Shown here in pieces: positions 48,256-60,921 of a DNA stretch of 64,000 bases. Positions within the stretch are counted from its first letter, which is position 1; each line of letters starts with the position of its first letter. Where the stretch lies: assembly GCA_014706295.1 (NCBI GenBank), contig JACSVZ010000011.1:5883663-5947662 (forward strand), read 5' to 3'. The notes under the pieces are model-generated. The model worked only from the letters and a program-made list of their open reading frames with translations, was not told where the DNA came from and did not search any database. This DNA comes from Lycocorax pyrrhopterus obiensis (taxonomy: Eukaryota > Chordata > Aves > Passeriformes > Paradisaeidae). The translations under genes were made by a program, and so were the position numbers.

Positions 48256-49980
48256 TTACCTTGGCCATGGCCCCAAGGACAGGCGTAGGGCTTTGGGGGT
48301 AATTGTGTAACAACAGAAACCTGGGCTGGCAGGAAAACACGGGAAGCCCAAACGCAGGTGAAATAATTAAAAGAAAAAAAAAAAAAAACTTAAAAAAGAA
48401 ACAGGAAGACGTATTTATTATCTACATGTTAGGCAGAAAAAGCAAGCCAGGGTGCAAATAACTGCAAATAAACTTTTGCCAGGAGCCAGAAATTTTCACA
48501 CCTATGCAAAGTTGGTAACGTGCTTCAGGCTTACTACTTTGGTTTTTGTTTTTTTCCTTTGGAATCCAAAATGTGTCAGCCGTGCTTCTCACACAGGGCA
48601 CAGGTTACGTTAATATGTTGGTTTTGACTGTGCCTTTCATATGCTTTGGACTCTCAGGTATTACAAGGGCCTTAGTAAGTAATTAGAAGAAATTAATAAT
48701 GATCCATATAAATATTGTTCTAAATAACTGCTTAGTAAACCACTACATACTTATATTACAATAAATAAATAAAATTTACCATCAAAGTTTCATGGAAAAG
48801 CAGTAGAACTGTCATACTGGAGAAGCAGACAGACAGACAGCCTGTTGGGGAGACAAAAGCTAAAGCTTTCTTAACATAGAAAATGTTCCATGAATAGGGT
48901 TAAATACTTAATGGTTGCTAGCAAAAGATAAGACAAATATTCTTTGTTAATATTTATAGAATCCCATCAGGAACTCTTTTGTCCTAGCATTGTTTCCAAA
49001 ATTCAATCCCCTAGTTATATCCATCATTTTTCATGTGATTAAAGGAATCTAAATTTGCTGCCTTGTCTTGTAAAAGAGTAAAAAGTTAGATCTGTATTAT
49101 TAAAGCCCCTTGGTTAGAGCAGCAAATGTAATATTGATAGTCTATGGTATATAAGTCTAAAAAACCAACTGATCACACACACACACGACATATAAAATGC
49201 ATTCACAGGATTCACAGTGTTATTGCTAAGAAGTTGAGATCCAGCTAAAAAATAAGAGACAAAATACTTCAAACTGATAAAAGGCAAGAAACAAAATACT
49301 AGAACCACAAAGTAAAAAAAAGGCAAAGGCTTTGGTGACAGGGAAGTGACATGACTGCTCTGCCTGGGGCAGGAGACCTTCTGCTGTGGGAGTGAACCCT
49401 GACACCCTGCCCTGCACCCAAACAGGGAGCCACAGGCAAGAGTTGGAGGCAGCCCTGGCCATCAGAAGTGTCCTGAAAAAATCAGAAACATGGTCAGGGT
49501 GCAGGCAGAAACTGCTTCAGGATATCCAGCCATGAAACTTTCTTGGTAGCCTCCAAACGGGCTGGATGCCTAACAGTGGGAATGGGGACTCCGTGTTGCA
49601 CCGAGCTGAGGTAATGCCAGGCACACAAGGGAGGGAGGGGAGGGCACTGCACCCATCAGGCACCTCCAGGGAGGGCTCACGGGGCTGCAGGGCAGTCACA
49701 GCATCATCCCTCAGCGGGGCAGACGCCAGATCCCTGCCCAGCCCTGCAGCCGGGGCAGTGGGATGGGTGGGGTCCCTTCCCACACCTGGAAAATGGGAAC
49801 CCTGAGAGCTGCTTTTACTTTTGGTGATAAAAATACATATTTATCTATTTTTATGTACATACATCTATACACAAAAGACAAATCTCCATCTGCAGCAGAC
49901 TGAGCACCTGTCAGTACGGGTAACTAGCACGGATATTAGAACCAACCTGAGCACATCCCTGAGACAGATCGAGCACCTCC
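48256..49980. other. gene-free sequence
   Basis: An A-run lies at about 48374-48388, 48660-49200 is AT-rich, a short GACA tract lies at 48826-48841, and a short CA tract at about 49175-49187. 49360-49790 is moderately GC-rich with overlapping frames. No gene was recognised. Confidence 0.55.
48826..48841 (+). repeat. short (GACA)n microsatellite
   Basis: Nearly four units of CAGA/GACA, followed by GCCTG. Confidence 0.85.
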
Positions 49981-49982
49981 CT

Positions 49983-50110
49983 GCCCAGGTGTGTGCTGCT
50001 CTCCCGAGCCCTGCGCCCCCGCAGCCCCTCCACCGAGGGCAGGCAGACCCTCGGGAGCAGCCACACTTCCAGCCCTGCCGGCTGGACCTGCCCGAGCAGG
50101 GAGAGGGGCA
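49983..50110. other. small GC-rich patch
   Basis: About seven CpGs in about 125 bp. It is weaker than the islands at 13.9 and 47.9 kb and is followed by an A-run (50159-50172). No transcript structure is visible. Confidence 0.4.
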
Positions 50111-50429
50111 GGGGCTGGGCCATCTGACATCTCTGTCTGGGGATCTTTATGCCAGGCAAAAAAAAAAAAAAAGAATAAAACCAATGTTTATTCTTTCACC
50201 TTTAGAAAACCAAGACTCAGTGTTAAATTCTTCCCAGCCTACTAAAAAGGTTTCTTTTTTGTAAAACAGGCAAAAGCCAAGTCCTCATTGATCCAATTTT
50301 TATTTCTTTACCCAGAACTTCTTAACAGCTTTAGAAAAATAGATAATTATTGCAGTTAATTTCAGCAAAACAGTTCAAACTCATCAGGGCTGCACAAGTA
50401 TAATTTACTACTCCTTCTGACTTATTGTT

Positions 50430-50830
50430 TTGACTAGATGTAGATTGATGATTAAAGTGATAAACAGTAACATTTTTATAAAATGGCTGACTCTGCCAAT
50501 GGCAACTGAATAAGAAACATGCTGAAATAGCTGTGCTGTTATTGTGATTGTACTCAAGGCTGTCAACAAAGAATATAAGTATTTGACAAGGTGTTATCTA
50601 ATTGTGTTTTTAAAAGCCACGATACATACATCTTTTAATGTGTCACTTTAAGCTGCAAGAGAATTTCTTTTATTAAAAAGTACAAAGGAAAAATGAATGC
50701 CTTGCATTTTCTTGTTTCTTTTTCCCAAGCTCTGCCCTTTTGCCGTCATTCGACAGAATATATTTGCTCTTTAGTCAAATTGGCTTTTATTTAAATGGTA
50801 GCCCAAAATAGCACAGCAACATTAGGTGTA
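50430..50830. promoter_or_regulatory. candidate enhancer-like non-coding element
   Basis: It holds TGATGATTAAAGTGATAAA (50449-50467), a palindromic TGCCAATGGCA at 50494-50504 (NFI-like), and GTCATTCGACAG near 50745, with no repeats and no useful open frame. The motif density and absence of repeats suggest constraint. This is not demonstrated. Confidence 0.25.
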
Positions 50831-52380
50831 TAAGAAGAAAGAACAGTGTGTCCCACAGACAATTTTTATCTCAGCCCTGGTGGGAATTAACTGATCGAAA
50901 CAGAAGGCTAAGAATAAAATCCTTTTGACGTTCAGAGTTAGTGAAACAGCATTTTGGAGCAAGGAAAAGGTTTAGCTTTTTGATTTTTTTTTGTAAGAGG
51001 GATCACCAGGAAAAGTATCTTAACACTGCATTTGGAGCTACCTGTAGTCCTTCCATGGTTCATGCTACACACAAGCTTCTTTACATCCAAAACATACTCA
51101 TCCTCAGAGCCCCTCTGAGCTGGGAAAGGGGTGCCAGCTATGCTGACTCCAGAGCTGCAGAGGGGAGTCCAGACCATCTCAGCGCTCTGCCCCTTTCTCT
51201 GCTTGTAAGGGAAAACCTGGAGACCTCAAAAAGGAAGGGCTTTGCTAATACATTAGAAGAAAGATGGAATCTCTGGGACAAGTGAAGGAGCAGGGGCAGG
51301 AGGGGGCACTGGGGCAAGGGCTCTGCCACTCCCCCGCAGAGAGCGACGGCTGGGAGGGAAAGAGGGAGTTAAAATGGACCACAGAGGGAATTAAGTAAAG
51401 ATGCTACAAAAAAAAGGAAACTCCTACTTATGTGTTCTTGCCTTCTAGGATGACAATAGCATTGTGAAATGCTGCAAGGCCTGGACAGAGACAGGGAATT
51501 AACTGTTTGGAAACCCTTTTAGTAGGAGTTCACAATGTGGGGAGGAGCAGGGAAAGTGTCAAGGACTGATGGTGCCTCTGAGCCTCTCTCTGGGTGTGGG
51601 AAAGGCAGAGCATCAGAACTTCTCTTTTCAGCTAACACAGCCAAGGAGATGGGCTCTTGTGAGTTGGGAAGTCCTGATGGACCTACAACGCCATCATTCC
51701 AACAGTGTTCTCCATTGGACAGCAGCTTCAGAAAGCCCTGATCTTCACCAGGAGCCAGAAACAGACTCCAGCTTTCCATTAGCAGTTGCCTAAGTGCTGA
51801 CCACACACAAAGAAGGGAAAACTTTGAGGCAAGGGAGGTGGCAGCAGTATGGCACGTGCTTAAAAACACGGCGTGTTTTTGGGTAAACAGCTGAGGGTCA
51901 GGTAGAGCAGCACACTGATGCAAAATGCAGGCTCCTAAACTGCGCTGAGATCTACCAATGTCATTCGCACACCAATCCCAGCAGCACCACTGAAATATAG
52001 AGGTCAGCTCGGTCTATTATGGGACAGCAACTTCTAATTTTTAATGCCAGTGGTATTTTAAGCACGGGATAGAAGTTAAAGGAGAGAAATCTCTTTATAA
52101 TGAAAGACACTGAGAGGTACCATCTGACCTGATTTTGCAAGGTAATGTGCTTCATCTCTTCCTGGCCTGAGCACTGCGTGCTTGTTTGTCTTTGAAGATA
52201 TATTTCTTCAAAAGTCGTGGGGAACAGTCAGAGCTTCACTGTCAGAGGTTAAGAACATCTTTGCTACCATCTGATGGCCTGGGTTCACAGCACTTCTACA
52301 GATCATACCTTACCATTAATTTTAAAACTACCTCAGTATCAAGTTGTTGTTTTTTTCAGAGGGAGCTGAAAAACACTCTA
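50831..52380. other. gene-free sequence
   Basis: Mixed sequence. A 134-codon minus-strand frame (51519-51923) and plus-strand frames over the same bases carry no domain. Nothing is recognised. Confidence 0.55.
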
Positions 52381-52416
52381 AAGATAATGACTGAGTGGAA
52401 GATAATGACTGAGTGG
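52381..52416 (+). repeat. exact 18-bp tandem duplication
   Basis: AAGATAATGACTGAGTGG occurs twice in direct succession (52381-52398 and 52399-52416) with no mismatch. Being in a gene-free region, it is probably a recent slippage event. It preserves reading frame if anything here is translated. Confidence 0.95.
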
Positions 52417-55400
52417 CTTCCAGGTTTTGTGTTTAAAGATGTAAAATATGAGAGTCATTCTAGAAAATCCTGCACATCCTTCTGCATACACTAGGGAAGG
52501 TGCAGGTCACGGGCCCATGTCAGCCACAGAAAATAACTGAATATGAATATGAAAAATAACAACAATAACAAGAAAAAAAGCTTATTTTTAATATAGGATC
52601 TCCTTTCTAAGAGGGAATCACAACTGTCAGATCTCTGGCCAGTTCAAAAGTTTAAAAGTCAGAAAATTTCGAATTCAAAATCCTGCCCTTTATGTAAATG
52701 AACCAGGAGCAAAAAACCCAACCCTGCCTTTGAGAGCAGTGCCAATGGTTCAAGGACTGGGGCTGGATGCTGAGTGCCCACAGCCCCGGTGGCAGAGGCA
52801 GTGCCCTGATCCCAGGGACTGAGCCATGCTCCTCATGGGAAGGGAAACAGAGGAGCCTGTGCCTCACTGCTGAGGAACTGAGGCAGTGCTGACCTTGGGC
52901 CCACTGCTGGTTTTTAAATGGCAGCTGGAGCTGGGTGCTCTGAAAAAAAGACACAACACATTCAGGCCCTTCTCGGTGACTAGTGGTGCACCTGCTCATG
53001 GGAAGGGCAAATCACCTGTGAGAACCCACAGCCATGACCTACCACATGCTTAAGGAAAATAAAAATCAGATTATCCAATGTAAAAGCAAACCACATGAAC
53101 AACAGCCTGTGTTTGTACTTTTGCAGCCATAGATGTTGGAAGTGATGTCGTACCAGCTACAACATGGGCCTAGGTCCATTCTTCCCACCTGGATTCTCAA
53201 GGATGTTCATAAAGAGGAAAAAAAGTTCCCTGTGAGATTTTAATTTTTAATAACATTTTGGCATTAGTTCTCTTTCCGGTGCTGCTATGCCCTTTCGTAG
53301 CTGGCTCCAAATAAATTATACTACTACAAAAGGTTTTACCACCCTTTATATGAGCTAGAAGTATGAGGAGTTACCTGAAGGCAAAGATAAAAGGTAATAT
53401 AATTAGTTAACTTAATCTGAAGCAGAACATCTGACTCATTTGGGGTGCAGTCCCAAGGAAAGATCCTAATAAGTTAGTGTAGAAAAAGAGTTTTAGAATT
53501 CAAATGGACAAAATCATGAAGGAATGTACATATTGGAATCAGACCCAGAATTATTTTTATCATCTTTTGTCTTCCCTTTTTTATTACTTTGTTTTTTTCA
53601 ATGAAGAACTGTAATTCAAGGGTGCTGCATTTTTTCATGATTTACAAGATGTAGCCAACATTTTGTGAACCTTGTGGGAATTAAAAAAACTTCTTTGAAT
53701 TTATCTGTATTTCAGAGTGAATCCTGTGAATCTGGAGCTCCTTTGGAAGAGAAGAAGAAAAAGACAGTCATAGGCTCCTGCATTAATTATGATATTTTTA
53801 GTTATTTAGCTAGATTTAGGAAAAAATAAAGTCAACATACTGTAAATAAATTCTAAAATCCCTAGCTTTGTGGTTTCTCAAACTGAGTCTCAGTGGAAGA
53901 GCTTCAAAAGCCACATAATTTCTATTACAAAAAAAGAGTAAAACAAAGATTTGGGCTGTCTTTTGGAATTTTTCAATCACTATATAGCAATGCTACCAAT
54001 GTCTAAAAAAGAAAAAAACTTGTTTACAAGCGTGTCAGGCGGAAGGGAGCCACCTGGGGGGATTTCAGTGTACAAAGACCTGGCCAGTATCAGAGCAGTG
54101 TAACAGCTTCAAAACCTTCCTCAGTATCCTGCAGAGGTGGGGTGAGGAGCAATGGCTTAGCAAAAGTGGCCTCATCTTTTGGTCAAACAATTCCAGTGTC
54201 ATGCAGACAATTAATAAGCAGCCAGCAGAGTCTGTAACTGGTGATTATATGAACAAAGGGGTTTGCTTTTACATTATTTCTCAGGACCTGGTGCAATATG
54301 CTTGAATTTTTAGCCTGTTGCTCATTATCGCGCTCATTTCCTGAGATCTTGTTTTAACTAAGACATTGTCAAAGTACTTACTTTGTTTTACTCTCTGTTC
54401 ACTTTTTTACTGAAGTCAGGAGGAATAGATATAAAATATGATCTGGCATTCTGTGATGAGAATATTCTTTCTTTGAAAGGATTCCTTTATTTTTAATATC
54501 TGAGCCGCTAGCAACAGTGAGATAGGGGTGTTCTTTCCAAGTATCTACTCATCCAGGGGCTCCCACATGACAAATCTACATTCAGGACTTTTGTCTTCTG
54601 ATCCAGAAAATCCTGGAGGGAGGCATATGACGAGTACTGAGACTGCTTTAACAGGCAGAGAACCTGTATGGCTGCTGGTCCAGTCCCTGGCCTTGGGATG
54701 GCACATCCCATCACAACAGGCAACATTGCCGTGGAGGAAAGGACAGCAGGGAAATGTAACTCTGCAGTCATCTGAGGTATCCTGCTGCTTCTCTGCCTTG
54801 GTCACATTGTTTTAAAAAGTCCCTGTGATGAGCAGTGCTGTCCCTCTGTCAGTGGTGACCACTAACACCGGATGGGAACACTCATGCTAAAGAGAACACA
54901 AGACAGGGTGGAAGCTGCTCTGCCTGATCTGGGTGACGAGCAGGTTGGGCAGCAGCCACAGGCCCAGGCTGAAGCCCTGGGGAGGCTTTTTCCTGCCCTT
55001 TGGAGGAAAAGCACAATATCAGCCTGGTCACTTTAGCAGCGAGACTACTGTTTCCCAAAGTGAACTTCCCCACACACAAAAAACTGCTGTGACCAGAGAG
55101 ACTCCCAAGCTGACCAGTCACCCCAGAAGATCTAGAACAAACCAGCCACACAACTGAAGTGAAAGCAAAGACCTTGTGCAGGGATCTAACCTGAACAGGT
55201 ACCACCAGGACCCATAAATAAAAAATAATTAAAATTATTTTTTAAATTATTTAAAAAGTATCATTTCTCCAAGAGTACAATGCAGCCATGTCAGCTCTTT
55301 GGAAAACATTGCCGTGCTTCACTTATGTCTTCCAGAGATGTATTAAAAGGGATAAGGACCATATTGTAGGATAACCACCATATGCCATGCACCCTTTGTT

Positions 55401-57480
55401 CTGGCTTTCTTTTTTTTTTTCTTATTTGTCAGGCTTGTTACAACTTTCTCTTGGAAGAGTGCCAATGTCAGAAGTATATACATTATCCCTTCTTTTGGCT
55501 TCTAGAGATCTGAGATAATCTCTTCATATACAGGATGGGAAGAAATGTCCAGTGGGTAATACATGGTCACACTTGTGCTACTCAGCCTTGGGAGTATCTA
55601 ATAACCCTTAATCCAGACTGGATTTCTTCCTTCTTTTTTTTTTTTTCCTTGTTTTTTTTTTTTTTAAAGCCAAAAGTATTAGGACTGATAACTCAAACCT
55701 TTAGGCTCATGGACAGTTCCCCTATTTCCATATTCACATTAGGACTTTCCTGGTGAAAGGAGAGTTCTTATTTTGCATAGATTAGTGGTGGTGGTGGGTT
55801 GATTTCTTTTTTTTTTTTTTTTTCAGGAAAGCTTTTTTCCTGTTGCTTTGTTAGCCTTAATATTTTCCTTTTATTACCAGCACATTTCTGATTTATTGCA
55901 ACGTGGGGCCAGCAAATAAGATTGTCAAAATGAGTATGCGCTTGTTATAACCCACTCAAAAAAAATAAAAAGGATTTTAAAAGAAAACAAATTCAAGTCA
56001 GTTTTAATTTTGACACTGATTGATGCTGATATTTCTGACCAGTTTTATGTTGCAGAGATTTTGAACAATATCCTCCTCTGATCTTCAGTGCTGTAGTTAT
56101 AAATACTTGATAGCATTTTCATAAAAGGATCTTTTTACAATACGCTTAATGAGAGCTTCTGCTGAAGATACACAAGTAAAAAGAAACCCAGCTTAATATG
56201 GTGATAGTCAGATACTCAATAAGTGGCATGTGTTCTCAAAAACCTCTGACAAAAAACTTTCAATTATTATACCTGTGTCTTTCAGCATCACTTTACTGTA
56301 TCAATTATTCATGTAACATCTAACTGAAAAATGTTATATTTAGAGATCATTTTAAAAATTCTCTAAACAGTAGCACAACAGCTGATATGACCAAAAAATG
56401 ATCATTCATCACCTGTCTGTAATGATGAACCTGTCACAAACTGGGAAGAAAAAAGTTGGTTTTTTTCTCTTGGCTTAAAAAAAACTAAGCCACAAAGTTA
56501 TTTGTGATTATGCGACATTTGCTTTCCATTTCTACAGCCAGTTAGGGTTCACAAACATGAAAATCCATTATGGAATGGTACATAAAGTGTGACCAATTCT
56601 TGTTCAGTCAATTAGTGAGCGAAGTCTGAATATGATGTTTATCTGATCATCTGCATCTTTAGTACAGACATCGGTAAAGGTGGCACTAACGAAGGACTGG
56701 GTTTAACTTCTTGGGAGCAACTAGTTCAAGAAATTGCACATTTGCTGATTATGCTTCACACAAAGCACACAGCAGCCCCTTTCCTGTTTGTAATAAAAAT
56801 CTAAGGACTATATATGGAAGAATATAAGCATGTGACAGAAAATAAAGTTAACACTAAAAATCACATTTTTAGAGCTTTGTTTCTATTCATGAAGCTTGTT
56901 ATTAATGTAGGAGTTTTCAAAAAAACACTGTGTGGTCTCTTTGTTTGTACTAAGGCATGCATTAAATATGGACATATTATTCCTCTGAACACAACGCTAT
57001 TTTTATTTTACAAGAATTACTCCAGTGACTTCCATATAGAAATTATCTCACACATCTGTATTTTGATTATGATATTTAGTACAAGGGTCATGAATAATAA
57101 AATTGCTAAATATGCTTATTGCCATCTATAAATAAAGGTTATCACACTGGAGGTTTTGTTTTTGGAGTGGTGGAACAAGTAGGGTTAGTTGCAAGACAAT
57201 AGTGCTTTAATTTAACTTTGAAAATAAATACTTAAAATTATAAATATTCAAATGATTTCCAAGGTGCAGTGAGCCTAAATTAATACTTGCAAAATTAATG
57301 CAACAGCACAACTGCAGAAGTTCACTTTATGGCAGAAAGTTCACAGATCTGCCAGCAAAGCATCTATAAACATTAGAGTCGTCTTTCAGCACGGATCCTG
57401 TCCCACCCAGTGCTAAAACTCCAGCTTAGGTCTGAGGGGGATAAAAAAGCTTCAGATTCTTCACAATGGCTATGAAAATC
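52417..57480. other. gene-free, mostly AT-rich sequence
   Basis: 52680-52960 is moderately GC-rich. From 53000 on the DNA is AT-rich apart from 54870-55160. It includes a perfect AT inverted repeat (55221-55242) and T-runs near 55410-55420, 55634-55646, 55652-55665 and 55808-55823. A pyrimidine tract ending in TTTCAG at about 53715 precedes a short in-frame stretch, but no donor or family match supports an exon. Confidence 0.5.
55221..55242. repeat. perfect AT inverted repeat
   Basis: AAAAATAATT, two A, then its exact complement AATTATTTTT. A small cruciform-capable palindrome in an AT-rich area. Confidence 0.8.
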
Positions 57481-57495
57481 GCAATTTTTTGCAAT

Positions 57496-57714
57496 CGGTA
57501 TTTATCCACGGATGTATTTGGGCAAGGCGGGGAGGGCGTGCCGGGTTTTCAGCTGATGTTGCCCGGGTGCCCTGAGCAGCCCGGCTGCAGCGGGAGCTCC
57601 CACACGCGCTGCCTGCACAGCCCTGCAGCCTGGCTGGGGCCAGCTGCGCCTGCAAAGGGGCTTCCCTTGAGCTGGTGGGCGCTGTGGTAGGGACACACAG
57701 CAAAAGTGTCACGG
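57496..57714. promoter_or_regulatory. small CpG-rich patch
   Basis: About 13 CpGs in about 220 bp; the core 57527-57690 is roughly two-thirds GC and stands out from the AT-rich flanks. It lies about 140 bp upstream of a CR1 fragment and about 900 bp from a SOX-motif cluster. It may be a weak CpG island; overlapping frames on both strands are by-products of GC content. Confidence 0.4.
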
Positions 57715-57849
57715 CAAGGGACAAAAAGACTGCTGGAGTTAAAGAAGAAAATGTAGATCACTATTTTAAAACAACCCAAAATCTTATCAAGACATTATAC
57801 CTGCCAAAGAACAAGAGGAGAACAAACTCTGTTTCCTGCCCGCTGTCTT

Positions 57850-58040
57850 TAGGGTGGCTGAGCACTGCAACAGGCCGCCCAGGAAGGTTGTGGAGCCTTT
57901 CTCTCTGGACACATTCAAAACCCACCTGGTTCCTGTGTGCACTTGCTCCAGGTGACCCTGCCTTGGCAGAGGGATCGGAACTGGATGATCTCCAGAGGTT
58001 CCTTCCAGCCCTGACTATTCTGTGATTCCATGATTCTGTC
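57850..58040 (+). mobile_element. CR1 LINE, short 3' end
   Basis: Similarity to avian CR1 starts at GGGTGGCTGAGCACTG (about 57853), proceeds through CAGGCCGCCCAGGAAGGTTG, CACATTCAAAACCCACCTGG, CTCCAGGTGACCCTGCC and GATGATCTCCAGAGGTTCC, and ends in the TTCTGTGATTCCATGATTCT-type terminal repeat at about 58038. Only about 190 bp remains, so it is strongly 5'-truncated. It carries the last codons of ORF2 and the 3' UTR, with single-base changes. It is on the opposite strand to the copy at 5617-6018 and looks somewhat less decayed. Confidence 0.93.
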
Positions 58041-58583
58041 TCTGGCCTCCCTAATTCCATCTTGCAAACTGCAAATGACAGCCAGCCAAGAGTCCCTCCA
58101 TATTTCCCACACAAACGGTAGGATTCGAGAATGAATTATCTGTGCTTTGTGTGGCCTTTGAAGAAATGATGAAAAATAATTTTACAGTTTGAAGTTGCTG
58201 TTGAGTTGCATGTTGTAATGATGTTTTTTATAGGCTGATTCTTATGAGCATGGACAAACACGATGGTAACTTTTGTTCCTCCTTAAAATCCCCCCTCGAA
58301 AACAACCCCTACCCTCACACCTCTTCAAGCTGCTGTGCAGGATCTTATGATGCTCACACATTGCCACACTCAGGACACATTGCTCACACTAAGGACAGGT
58401 CCGGGTGCCTGTGGAGGAGCACCCTGCCCACCCCTGGCAGCGAGAGGAGCTGTGTCCCCAGCCCTGCGGCCTCTCCTGCTGGGAGAGCAGCTTGCCCAGC
58501 AAGCATCTCTGTCCCCGGGCACTTGACTACATGTGTGGATGCTAACTCTGCTAATGGCGAGGTTGCAGAGCAGTAATGAGAGG
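58041..58583. other. gene-free sequence
   Basis: Mixed sequence with a GC-rich part (58390-58520). No recognised feature. Confidence 0.55.
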
Positions 58584-58772
58584 AACAATGTTTGTTTTGA
58601 TCAGTTTGATAATTCATTTAAAAGTATTGTACCAGAGCCATGGAGACAGAAAGCCACGCCATTGTTACACGCTGGCACCGTCTCGTTATGTGAAGTAATT
58701 GAAACCTGTGGGAACAATATATGATTTAAAGCAGACAGTGAGGTTCTTTTCTTAAACAACAATAGCATTGTT
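58584..58772. promoter_or_regulatory. cluster of SOX-type motifs, candidate enhancer
   Basis: Five SOX core motifs lie within 190 bp: AACAATG (58584-58590), CATTGTT (58661-58667), AACAATA (58713-58719), AACAATA (58758-58764) and CATTGTT (58766-58772). The last two face each other as AACAATAGCATTGTT, a dimer-like arrangement. The stretch also keeps CpGs between 58658 and 58685 and has no repeat content. SOX family proteins bind such sites in developmental enhancers. Function here is inferred only. Confidence 0.35.
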
Positions 58773-60864
58773 TTTCTATGGTCCTGATCTTGCTCATGGG
58801 AGCAAACTTCTCTAGGCAAGGAATTAGTGAAATTTTCGGTTGCTGATTTTTAGTGGCCAACAATGACTTTTCAGGAAGGTTGAAGAATTGGGCCCTCCAT
58901 CAATAAAAATGTCTTCAGTGGGATGTTCATGATTTGCATATCTGCATACAGACACACACAAGTTTCCAAGGGCTCCTTGCATGTTTAAGATCAATAGCTC
59001 GATTGACAGTAAGGGATGTGCCCTGAATTTTGCTGTAGGGTGGCTGCATGTTTCTCTAGTGGGCCTTGGTGTTTGCTGGGTTAGAGGGATACTTAAAACA
59101 TTGCTCTCTGCTTTGCTTTAGGTTTATGACCTAAATCATCAAATAACAGTAGAAAAAATAAGAGTACATTTTAGTATTACACACCTCAGAGGTGCTCAGT
59201 AGGTACCGAGAAATTTCTTTGCCATAATTAAGAGGTTTGGAAACCAGATGTAGAAATGACAACCAATCTTGATTTACTTGGAAAAATGAGTCATATCACT
59301 TATTATTAACTATTAAAGTAATTTAAACCCTTTTGAGAATAGATCTAACGCTGCAATGCTTTGAAGGTTTGATATGTCTTGTAATCCATAGATTATTAAA
59401 GTTAATTTCTCTGCTGAGATCCTACTTTCAGTAAAAAATGCATGCACACTCAAATGGTGTTGGTTTTTTTGTTTGTCTCCCTCTTTTTTATAACAAAGAT
59501 GTACTTTAATTGGCTTTCTATTTATACTGCACTCAACGAAGGTATGGAGGCTGCAAGTGGGAGAAACCTTCCAGAATTCTGGCTTGCAAAGCATACAGAA
59601 AAGCACACCATTCATCCACAAGTACACCCAAACCTTTCATTTAAGTTGGGTTGTGCTTGTGGGTGCGTGGCGTTCTTTTCTCTCTATTTGTTCTCCATGT
59701 ATAATTTAGACTACATTTTTCTTTAGAGACCCTTAACGGATAAGGAAAAGAAGGCAATAACAATATGTTGATTTATATCACCGTGAAACATTTTTTCCCC
59801 CATACTTCAAAGTAATTTTAATTGAATTTAATCCTCTTGACTTTCATTTACTTATAAATGAGTTTTAGTTGTAATGTTAGAATGAAACAGAATTTAGCAG
59901 TTAACAGGTTTTTAGTGTTTTTGATTATAGATTATTATATAATGTTTCTTGTAGTAGAAAATACTGAATGCTGTCCCATATTAGATCATTTTAAAACCTT
60001 CCTCTCTTTTACAAGTAGGAGAGAGGCATACCAATTTAGGTTAAAGTACAGTTCATTTAAAGAGGTAAAAATGTTTGATGAAATTATTAAAAGTACTGCA
60101 AATCACTTACCAGTTTATGTCCGTGATCAAGAACATATCTAAGCAGAAAATTAAAAAAAAAAACCAAACCAAAAACAAAAACCAAACAACAGTATCTTCC
60201 AAAGGAACTGTACCATGCATGATCCCATCAGTTGTGTGTGCACATTTATCATATTTTAGCTCCTCATCCATAGATCATAGGACACTAAGATCCCAATTCA
60301 TTAAAAATTGAATACTCTATTTAAGCTGGATGTTCTTATGCTTGGAGAAAAAGCATGGAACCGTTTTTTTTCTTTTCTCTGAAAAGTCACATTTTGCCAT
60401 TTGATTCTACCTGGACAGCACTCCTCAGTTAATTGCTACACAGCTTTAGAGCTTCATAACTGAATGTACAAAAGCAATTTCAAATGAAAAAATGTCTCCT
60501 ATGAAAATTACAGAATAATTCCCACCTGGCCCCATGCACACACCCATGCAACCCTTCCTGCTGCCCCAGCTTTAAAACTCAGTTTGGCAGTCATGACGTG
60601 CTTGAACTCATCCTGAAGCCTATCAGCCAGTCCCCTAATCACTTACACTGCACTGACATTACTGGGTGCTGCATTGGCAATTCCTGCAGGATTTTCCCAT
60701 CCCTGTTTGTGCAAGTCTCTGCTGCACATGCAGCTCACTCGTTAGGAAACACGTCGGTTCACAGCACAGCTTCCAAGGCCCAAGCAGCCGTGACACAGCC
60801 TGGGACTCTCAGCGGCTGACTTTGAAGACAGCGCTTTGAAACAAGAAGTTTGGAAGCACCAGAT
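58773..60864. other. gene-free AT-rich sequence
   Basis: An octamer-type ATTTGCAT lies at about 58931, directly followed by another TGCAT-type motif. An A-rich AAACC tract lies at 60150-60190. No gene is recognised. Confidence 0.55.
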
Positions 60865-60921
60865 GATCTAGTCTGCTAATGAATGAGATCATCATAATGA
60901 GGATCTAGTCTGCTAATGAAT
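60865..60921 (+). repeat. 37-bp partial tandem duplication
   Basis: The 20-mer GATCTAGTCTGCTAATGAAT occurs exactly at 60865-60884 and again at 60902-60921, a 37-bp period with the second copy incomplete. Identity of the copies suggests a young duplication. Confidence 0.92.

Noticed and set aside
47855..48340. 161-codon minus-strand frame as a protein gene
   Set aside because: It spans a CpG island where stops are rare, its composition follows the GC content, and it crosses both donor-like sites. The island itself is reported instead.
53710..53770. possible exon after a TTTCAG acceptor (reads SESCESGAPLEEKKKK)
   Set aside because: No donor site at a suitable place and no recognised family. 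A lysine-rich stretch arises easily from A-rich DNA.
57761..58114. 117-codon minus-strand frame
   Set aside because: It is the reverse-strand shadow of the CR1 3' end at 57850-58040.
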